Positions 40,462-46,833 of a stretch of DNA of 47,858 bases are shown here, piece after piece. Made by a program: the position numbers and the translations under genes. The notes under the pieces are model-generated. The model did not search any database. It was not told the DNA's origin and saw only the letters and a list, made by a program, of their open reading frames with translations. Every line of letters starts with the position of its first letter. Position 1 is the first letter of the stretch. Source of the DNA: Candidatus Omnitrophota bacterium (lineage in GTDB: Bacteria > Omnitrophota > Gorgyraeia > Gygaellales > Profunditerraquicolaceae); the NCBI GenBank assembly GCA_028717245.1, contig JAQUOD010000010.1, positions 1 through 47,858 on the forward strand. The letters are read 5' to 3'.

Positions 40462-40520
40462 GTATCAAAGTGTCAAAGAAAAAACTTTGATACTTTTGAC
40501 ACCCTGACACTATGACACTA
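40462..40520. repeat. Phased palindrome of GTRTCANN octamers, copy 3
   Basis: The left arm has GTATCAAA and GTGTCAAA (40462-40477). The right arm, after AAAAAA, has CTTTGATAC, TTTTGACAC, CCTGACAC and TATGACAC, so it is two units longer than the left. The gspI-like start codon ATG 40512 lies within the last unit of the right arm. Confidence 0.8.
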
Positions 40521-40871
40521 ATTATCAGAAAGGGTTTTACTTTAGTTGAAGTCCTACTTGCCATATTTATCCTGGGATTAGGCATGGTTACTTCTTATAA
40601 CCTTTTCCCCCTTGGCTTGCAATCCTTATCCTATGCCCGCCGGCTTAATGAGGTTTATTTCCTTGCTGAAAAGAAAATGGAAGAACTGAAGTCACAGCCG
40701 AACATAGGGCTTGGCGAGACAAGCGGTAAAGAAAAAGATTTGCTCTGGACTATCTATACTAAATCCTTGAAATTACAGGAAGGCGTAGAGTTGATTTATG
40801 TTGAATTAGATATAGACCTTATTTTTATGGGTAGGACAGAAAGACAGAGGTTCGTGACTTATCTTCCTTAA
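40512..40871 (+). CDS. Type II secretion minor pseudopilin (GspI/PilV-like)
   Basis: A 119-residue prepilin-like protein. The class III leader ends in IIRKG, followed by FTLVEVLLAIFILGLGMVTSYNLF, the conserved N-methylation helix with Glu5. PilD would cleave between Gly and Phe. The globular part (EKKMEELKSQP and the following beta region) resembles GspI/PilV. ATG 40512 falls inside a palindrome arm and has no Shine-Dalgarno; no better start exists because the leader must be short. Confidence 0.88.
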   Translation: MTLIIRKGFTLVEVLLAIFILGLGMVTSYNLFPLGLQSLSYARRLNEVYFLAEKKMEELKSQPNIGLGETSGKEKDLLWTIYTKSLKLQEGVELIYVELDIDLIFMGRTERQRFVTYLP

Positions 40872-40872
40872 G

Positions 40873-40943
40873 GTATCAGGGTGTCAATGTATCAAAGTGT
40901 CAAAGAAAAAACTTTGATACTCTGATACCTGATACTTTGATAC
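40873..40943. repeat. Phased palindrome of GTRTCANN octamers, copy 4
   Basis: Left arm GTATCAGG, GTGTCAAT, GTATCAAA, GTGTCAAA (40873-40904), loop of A residues, right arm with TTTGATAC, TCTGATAC, CTGATAC and TTTGATAC. One right-arm unit is a base short, showing that arms drift independently. It separates the GspI-like and GspK-like genes. Confidence 0.8.
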
Positions 40944-40959
40944 AACTTCGGTATTAATT

Positions 40960-43677
40960 ATGAAAGAAAAGGGTCAGGCGCTGATTTTGGTAGTGACTAT
41001 CCTGGGTATGTTTTTCATGCTCCTTACGGCTTTCTTCGTCCTTTCGCAGGCTGAGAGGACCGCCGCCTTACGCCACCTTGACAGTTTAAGGGCCCAATAT
41101 ATTGCCGAGGCAGGGGTTGCCTACGCCCATAAAGTTATAGCATTAGACGAAACCGCTAATATCATTGATTCCCTTGAAGATTTGAGTTTCGATAATTTTC
41201 AGGGTGAGGATGCGGATTTAGACGGCGATGGTAAGAATGAAAGTAAGGCCTTTAACGTAGCAAACAGGGAGGGTAATGCCTTCGGGCTTTTTAGCGTCAG
41301 GGTTTCTGACGAGGCTGCGCGCCTTAACCTTAATAGCGTTGCCGCAGAGAATTTAAGCCGGCTTTTTTCCGACTTAGGCATAAATTCTTCTAAAGCAAGC
41401 GCCCTTATATCCCGAAGGCCTTTTAATGCCAAAGAAGGGGCAGGTTCAATCCTGGGGGCAAAGGATTTTGCCGTAGCAAAAGATTATCTAACTATCTATT
41501 CCAAGGACCTGGAGATAGACTTGAGTGATAATAGGAGGGTGTATTTGAATAGTTCCCAGCCGCGCATTATTCTAGAGGCATTTTTAAACGCCGGTATAAA
41601 GGATGCTTATCAGAAGGCGGCAAACCTAAAAGATGCCTCTGATATTGATTTTGCCCAGACCCTTCTGGATAGATTCAGCCAGGCCTTCGTCCCTTCCGGG
41701 CTTTCGGAAGCCGGCAGTTGGCGTAAGAAGGATGGTTACTACGAAGCGAACGGTGATAGTGACAACCCGGGTAAATTTATCTGGTCTAACCTGCCTGTTG
41801 GAGATGGGAAGTATTTCTGTTTTTTTTATGGCACCCGGAGCGCGGATATGGTGGCGGCAGAGCCCCTGACGATGTCAGGAGAAGGATTAAATGAAATGGT
41901 CGAGGTAGAGGGAGGCAGCCTTGAGCTTTCCCTGAAGCCCATAAAAAACCAAATCTGTAAATTTTCCCATATTGAGTTAGTCAGTCCGGATTCTAAACAG
42001 GGGTTGAGTAGGAGGGTGGTTACGGGCACTGAAGCTTTAGTGATCAATGAGTTGATGATTCAGCCTGCGAAGGAAGTATTGGCCAGTAATCCGGGTTCTA
42101 TCGGAATTGGGCAGATCCAGAAATGGGTTTTAAGCGGCATTGAGCCAGGGTATTATTATGTGGCCGTCCAGGCACAGGTAAAGGGCGGCTTGGTAGGCGA
42201 TGTCTATATCTTAGGGGGAATAGGCGATAGCTTGCGCGATGGCGATTATTTTCCTGACACCGTAGAAGTAGGAGGTAACGGCACGATTACTATCGAAATC
42301 AGGAATAACTCGCTGGAAGGAGCCAGCTTCAAAGGAATAAGAATCCTGCAGGAACCGGACGGAGAATTTATTGAGGTGCTGAATCTTTCGCCCCGGGTAA
42401 TTAGTTTGGATGATTTTTCAGTGGAGGCCTACACGCTAGGAGGCGAATTAGTCCCGGGTTGGCCGGCCCGTATACCTAAAAATACGGATATTGAGCCTTA
42501 TCAACACTTAGTTTTAGCGGTGGATAATAATGATGTTGCGCCCACCCCTAAGAATTTGCGGTCAAACAAAATTTCTTTCCAGGGCATCTATAAAGTTAAT
42601 GCCGTGGGGCTTCTTTTTGATGAAACCGCTAAAAACATAGATAAGGGATCAGACCTCCTGCCTGATGCGGGAGGCAGGGTTATTTTGAAAGACAGCCGCG
42701 GTGAAAGGATAGATGCAATAGAATACCAGAGTACGCAGCTTAAGGCATTTACAAGTTTAGAACGGCCTGACCCCAGCGCCAAGAGCGATACGGATGGCAA
42801 CGGATTTTTTGACGGCTGGTATCTTAGTGAAAGCCAAACCTTATCCACGCCCGGCGCGGCTAATGAAAATTCCGGGATGTATACGCGCGATGAAAAAACC
42901 GGCAAGCTGATCAAAAATAATATTAGCCAGGTTAAAGTGCTCAATCAGCCTTTTTCCGGATTGGCCGAGGCAGAGGAATTGTCTTCCGGAGAAAACTGGA
43001 AAAAATTTTCCGTTGAGGATATTGCCCGTATGGCCGACCACTTTAGTTATGAAGCTATTCCCTTGGATATGTACAGCTATGAAAAACCGGGGGGCTCAGA
43101 TACCGTTGGGACATGGGAATTTTCGGCAGTCCCCAAAGGCAGTTACTCATTAAGCGTATTGACCGATGATGCGGATTTAGAGGGTAAGGAAATCCGGGTA
43201 GCAGTAAAGACTGTTGCTACGGAAGAATTCAATGACCCTGAATCGCTCTTGTTTATTTCAGGAAGCGCTTTTTACGGCGAAATAGAAATTCCGGGGGATC
43301 CCGGGATTTTGCAAATACAAATTACAGCCGGTTCTGAAAAAATAAAATCCGGTTTAAAACAAATACGGCTTGAGCCTGTTTTCTCTGTGGCAGGCCGGGT
43401 GAATATCAATACGGCGAAGAAAGAGGTTTTACGCAGCATACTTACTTCCGAGGCTCTCACGGATGTTATTTTGAGCAACCGGCCACTGGGTATTAAAGAT
43501 AGCCGTAAATTGGGAGTGGGGGATTTATTTCTTTTAAACCCCGGCTTTATCCCTTTCTGCAATTACTTCACGGTTAAATCTGATGTCTACGAAATATCCT
43601 CCCGCGGGGATTTTTCTCCGCAAGGTAAAACCCTTGCCTACCAGACTATCCGCACTGTTATAGAGCGGGGAGATTAA
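40960..43677 (+). CDS. Giant GspK-like pseudopilin with a lamin-tail-like insert
   Basis: A 905-residue protein, against 320-350 for usual GspK. The start MKEKGQALILVVTILGMFFMLLTAFFV is a type IV pilin-like helix. QYIAEAGVAYAHK and EAARLNLNSVAAENL match GspK, as does the C-terminal helix-hairpin-helix region GRVNINTAKKEVLRSIL ... YEISSRGDF. Between about residues 460 and 640 lies a lamin-tail-like domain (EPDGEFIEVLNLSPRVISLDDF ... SKSDTDGNGFFDGWYLSE). Acidic DADLDGDGKNE and DTDGNGFFD loops look calcium-binding. ATG 40960 lacks a Shine-Dalgarno. Confidence 0.8.
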   Translation: MKEKGQALILVVTILGMFFMLLTAFFVLSQAERTAALRHLDSLRAQYIAEAGVAYAHKVIALDETANIIDSLEDLSFDNFQGEDADLDGDGKNESKAFNVANREGNAFGLFSVRVSDEAARLNLNSVAAENLSRLFSDLGINSSKASALISRRPFNAKEGAGSILGAKDFAVAKDYLTIYSKDLEIDLSDNRRVYLNSSQPRIILEAFLNAGIKDAYQKAANLKDASDIDFAQTLLDRFSQAFVPSGLSEAGSWRKKDGYYEANGDSDNPGKFIWSNLPVGDGKYFCFFYGTRSADMVAAEPLTMSGEGLNEMVEVEGGSLELSLKPIKNQICKFSHIELVSPDSKQGLSRRVVTGTEALVINELMIQPAKEVLASNPGSIGIGQIQKWVLSGIEPGYYYVAVQAQVKGGLVGDVYILGGIGDSLRDGDYFPDTVEVGGNGTITIEIRNNSLEGASFKGIRILQEPDGEFIEVLNLSPRVISLDDFSVEAYTLGGELVPGWPARIPKNTDIEPYQHLVLAVDNNDVAPTPKNLRSNKISFQGIYKVNAVGLLFDETAKNIDKGSDLLPDAGGRVILKDSRGERIDAIEYQSTQLKAFTSLERPDPSAKSDTDGNGFFDGWYLSESQTLSTPGAANENSGMYTRDEKTGKLIKNNISQVKVLNQPFSGLAEAEELSSGENWKKFSVEDIARMADHFSYEAIPLDMYSYEKPGGSDTVGTWEFSAVPKGSYSLSVLTDDADLEGKEIRVAVKTVATEEFNDPESLLFISGSAFYGEIEIPGDPGILQIQITAGSEKIKSGLKQIRLEPVFSVAGRVNINTAKKEVLRSILTSEALTDVILSNRPLGIKDSRKLGVGDLFLLNPGFIPFCNYFTVKSDVYEISSRGDFSPQGKTLAYQTIRTVIERGD

Positions 43678-44024
43678 AACGATTAAATTCTAAATAAAAC
43701 ATAACTTATTGATAATAAAAGACTTTTGTTTCTACATAAGATTGCCTAAAACTGCTTTCTGCCATATCTCTGCACTTATACGTTCGCGGCCACAATCCTT
43801 CGGCATGCTCAGGACACTTCGCCGAAGGACACTGAGCAATGGCGAAGTGAACTGCGCTATTCATGGCGCGGATGCAATAAATTAATCATAAAATATAGTT
43901 AATAGCCCGTTTAGTCCTCTAAAATTAGCTTTTTGCTGAGGATCAGCGGTTATTAGATATGGGGGGCTCTGATTGTAGAAGATAGGCCTTTGGGCTAGCA
44001 GAGTAAGATAGATATAAAAAAAGC
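43678..44024. other. Non-coding gap with a shuffled inverted-repeat block
   Basis: No ORF is credible here. Between 43797 and 43849 three inverted pairs interlock: CCTTCGGC (43797) with GCCGAAGG (43821), GCTCAG (43807) with CTGAGC (43832), and CACTTCGCC (43815) with GGCGAAGTG (43841). They cannot all pair at once, so alternative folds or a pseudoknot are implied. This style of shuffled repeat is seen in many uncultured genomes. The remainder is A/T-rich with no feature I recognise. Confidence 0.45.
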
Positions 44025-44053
44025 TTGACAAAAATAAAAAAAGTATCTATGAT
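44025..44053 (+). promoter_or_regulatory. Strong promoter for the HTH-PilM operon
   Basis: A perfect TTGACA (44025-44030) is 17 bp from TATGAT (44048-44053). The 5' leader would be about 90 nt and carries several in-frame ATGs before the well-spaced start at 44148. Confidence 0.72.
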
Positions 44054-44147
44054 AGTGTCAACTTATCTCAAATATATACAAAGCATATCAGGGGGTTTTA
44101 AGATGATAAATCAAATGGGGATGCAAATGTCGGGAAAGGAGGATCAA

Positions 44148-44330
44148 ATGCAAAGGATGTATCATGGCACGCAGGAGGTAGCGGCGATACTGGGGATCTC
44201 CAAGCAGACTCTCATGCGTTATGAGAAGAAAAAGATTTTTCCCAAGCCCAGGAGGAACCCGATCAATAAACGCAGGGAATATTCGTTGGATGATATCAAT
44301 AAGTTTAAGAAAATCTTAGGGAGATTGTGA
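44148..44330 (+). CDS. Small MerR-type helix-turn-helix regulator
   Basis: A 60-residue DNA-binding protein consisting of little more than a MerR/HTH_17 domain: YHGTQEVAAILGISKQTLMRYEKKKIFPKPRRNPINKRREYSLDDINKFKKIL. There is no effector domain. ATG 44148 has AAAGGAGG five bases upstream; an in-frame ATG at 44103 would add 15 Met-rich residues with weaker support. Position at the head of the PilM operon suggests autoregulation or control of pilus genes. Confidence 0.82.
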   Translation: MQRMYHGTQEVAAILGISKQTLMRYEKKKIFPKPRRNPINKRREYSLDDINKFKKILGRL

Positions 44331-44332
44331 CA

Positions 44333-45754
44333 ATGGGCAAGAGAATTGTCGGCTTAGACATTGATGAAAATTCTATTGTAGCTACTGAGTTATTTTTTAA
44401 AGAGAAGGGTAAGGTCTCTTTAGGCGGCTACAAAGTCTTTGCTGATTTAAAAAGCTTAAGCCAGGATCCTTTCCTGAAAAAATCCGCTGTAGTGATGAGC
44501 CTGCCTACACAAGCCGTGCTTTTTCGGACCTTCCGCCTTGCTCCTTCTTTGGCAAAGGGCAAGGGCCAGGCCAGGGCAAAGGACCACACTGCATTTCTCC
44601 TGCATCAGAACCTTCCTTTCAAACTGGAGGAGTGTTTCTGGGATACATTTACGTTGAGTACTGAACTTAATCTTATAGCAGTGAAAAAAGAAGTGATGCA
44701 CAGGTATGTCACGCAGGTTGAAGAATTAGGCCTGAAATGTTTAGGTGTGGCCCCTGCCTTCGTAGCGCTTTATAACGTCCTTATCTATAATTATCCCGAA
44801 AAAGAAAAAGAGAAATGGGCAATTTTAAATATTAGAAGCTCCGCCAGCGACTTGCTTATTTACGAAGATAAACGTTTATGGCTTTATCCTTTGTCTATGG
44901 GCAGCCTTTATCTTGAGGAAGACCCCCAGGCCCCATCCAGATTCTCCTTAGAGATCCAGCAGATATTCAATACGCATTATTTACAGAACCCTTCCGCTAC
45001 GCAAAAGAGGGCTACCAGCCTTAATCTTTGCGGACGGATGAATAACTTTGGTGATATCATTTCTCCCCTCAGAGATGCCATGGGGGATTTTGAGATTAAG
45101 GCCCTGGAGCCCTTAAGAAAGATCGATTCTTCAGAAAAACCATCACCGGAAAATCAGCAGCCGATGGCTTTAAGCCTGGGCGTGGGGCTTACCTATCTTA
45201 AACCGGACCCCTGTTTCACGATAAACCTCATCAAAGAAAAAATAAAAGCAGAGGTCATCCTGAAGTGGCGCGCTACCGCCAGAAAGGCCGCTATATCATT
45301 AGGCGGTTTAGTTTTAGCCATACTATTATTACTGGATATAAGCCTCTTTAATAGTTTTCAGAAAAAAATGGCCGTTTATAAAAATATTAATTACTTAAGT
45401 TCTTCTGTTTCGCCGCAGGTGCGGGTCTTAAAAGACGAGAAAGAAAAACTACAGAAGATGCAGGATTATCTGGGGAAAAAATTAGGGCAGCAGGAGCTAT
45501 TATTAAAGGCGCTGGCAGAGATCTCCCGCGGTAAGCCCAAAGACGTAGAGATCCAGGAAGTAGAGGCAAAGAATAAGGAAGGCAGGCTTTTGGTTGACCT
45601 TTCGGGCAGTGCCTCTGATTATGAAGATGTGAATATTTTTTTGGTTAACCTTAAGAAAAACGAAGATATAAAGGATGCCAAAATATTTTCTTCTACTTTT
45701 CCTTCTGGCGCGGCCAAGGCGATTACTTTTAAATTACATTTTGAAGCAGAATGA
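44333..45754 (+). CDS. PilM-PilN (GspL-like) fusion protein
   Basis: A 473-residue protein. The N-terminal two thirds are PilM-like, an actin/FtsA-fold ATPase (KRIVGLDIDENSIVATELFF; VVMSLPTQAVLFRTFRLAPS; LQNLPFKLEE-like HQNLPFKLEECFWDTF). A transmembrane helix near residues 319-342 (AAISLGGLVLAILLLLDISLF) is followed by coiled coil and a PilN-like periplasmic domain ending in SGSASDYEDVNIFLVNLKKNEDIKDAKIFS. This layout equals GspL. ATG 44333 is preferred over GTG 44327, with AGGGAG upstream. It overlaps the next gene by 4 bp. Confidence 0.85.
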   Translation: MGKRIVGLDIDENSIVATELFFKEKGKVSLGGYKVFADLKSLSQDPFLKKSAVVMSLPTQAVLFRTFRLAPSLAKGKGQARAKDHTAFLLHQNLPFKLEECFWDTFTLSTELNLIAVKKEVMHRYVTQVEELGLKCLGVAPAFVALYNVLIYNYPEKEKEKWAILNIRSSASDLLIYEDKRLWLYPLSMGSLYLEEDPQAPSRFSLEIQQIFNTHYLQNPSATQKRATSLNLCGRMNNFGDIISPLRDAMGDFEIKALEPLRKIDSSEKPSPENQQPMALSLGVGLTYLKPDPCFTINLIKEKIKAEVILKWRATARKAAISLGGLVLAILLLLDISLFNSFQKKMAVYKNINYLSSSVSPQVRVLKDEKEKLQKMQDYLGKKLGQQELLLKALAEISRGKPKDVEIQEVEAKNKEGRLLVDLSGSASDYEDVNIFLVNLKKNEDIKDAKIFSSTFPSGAAKAITFKLHFEAE

Positions 45755-46833
45755 TGATAAAAAATTTTAACGTAGCCAGGCAGTCCGTTTTTTTAGTCTT
45801 ACTCGTAAGCGGGGCGCTTTTGGCAATTCCGGCAGCTGTCTTAAGCGGCAGGATTGCCTTGATTACTAAGGATACTTTTAAAAACCAGGCCATTCTGAAT
45901 CAGGTGATGCCCGGCCTGAATAATCAGACCCTGGCGTTACTTAAAGAGGATAAAGACCAATTGTTAGAAACACAGCTTCTGCCTTTGGTTTATCTCTTTG
46001 ACCCGCCGCAGAAAGAGATAAAAAAAGATTATGACCCGGCCATCTATTTTGTGGACCAGTTGGATAATATTAACCAGGCCTTGAAAAACAAGGCCATAGG
46101 CAAAAAGGTTAATTATAAAGATTTAGGCTTTAAAGAAAAATTACCGGAAGAAAAAGAGGCAAGGCATCTTTTAAAACAACTTTATGTCTTACAGGAAGTG
46201 GTGAATACGGGCATAGACTGCGGCATAAATTTCGTTTCTATCACTCCGCAACCTCCGGAGGACTTAAGCGGTTTATCCGGCGTAAAAGCGGCAAATGCCC
46301 GTTTAGAATTAGCCGCGCCGGCATCGGCTTTTTTGGAGTTTGTTATTCAGGCTAGCCAGATTGTGCCTTTGGTTTCTATTGATTCAATGCTTTTACAGTC
46401 GCAAGGTTCTGATTTTAAAATAGAGATGGTGATTAGCCAAACCCTGATTGAGGCGGACTGGAAAGACAAGGGTTTGCCTTTTAGCCCTTTGAATTTAGAG
46501 GATGTTTTTTTAGGGCAGGAAAGATTTATCAATATCTTAAGAGGGAATAATGCTTTTTCCGTGCCCAAGCCCCAGGAACCTGCGCCGGCGCAGGTCTCGG
46601 CGGCAGGCGCTGAGCAGCCCAAACAAGCGCCCCGGTTTTTATACCGCGGGAAAGCAACATTAAAGTCAGCAGAAGTAGCGGTGGTAGAAGATACCCTGAA
46701 TAAAAAAACCGTCTTTTTAGCCCCGCAGGGAAAAATAGGCGATTTTATGCTCAAAGAATTAAAAGCGCAGGAAATTATTTTAAAAAATACAACTAATGGC
46801 CAGGAGATAACTATTAAACGAGAGGCGAAATGA
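45751..46833 (+). CDS. PilO/GspM-like protein with a PilP/GspC-like C-terminal domain
   Basis: A 360-residue bitopic inner-membrane protein. One N-terminal transmembrane helix (about residues 11-30) leads to coiled coil and a PilO-like domain (about 130-250). A Pro/Ala linker (PKPQEPAPAQVSAAGAEQPKQ, about 272-292) is followed by a small beta domain RFLYRGKATLKSAEVAVVED..KKTVFLAPQGKIGDFMLKELKAQEIILKNTTNGQEITI, typical of PilP/GspC HR domains that contact the secretin. One gene thus appears to carry two usual subunits. Start at 45751 overlaps pilMN. Confidence 0.75.
   Translation: MMIKNFNVARQSVFLVLLVSGALLAIPAAVLSGRIALITKDTFKNQAILNQVMPGLNNQTLALLKEDKDQLLETQLLPLVYLFDPPQKEIKKDYDPAIYFVDQLDNINQALKNKAIGKKVNYKDLGFKEKLPEEKEARHLLKQLYVLQEVVNTGIDCGINFVSITPQPPEDLSGLSGVKAANARLELAAPASAFLEFVIQASQIVPLVSIDSMLLQSQGSDFKIEMVISQTLIEADWKDKGLPFSPLNLEDVFLGQERFINILRGNNAFSVPKPQEPAPAQVSAAGAEQPKQAPRFLYRGKATLKSAEVAVVEDTLNKKTVFLAPQGKIGDFMLKELKAQEIILKNTTNGQEITIKREAK

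Noticed and set aside
44025-44147. Longer start (TTG 44025) for the HTH regulator
   Set aside because: That codon is the -35 box of the promoter; the best spaced ribosome-binding site serves ATG 44148.
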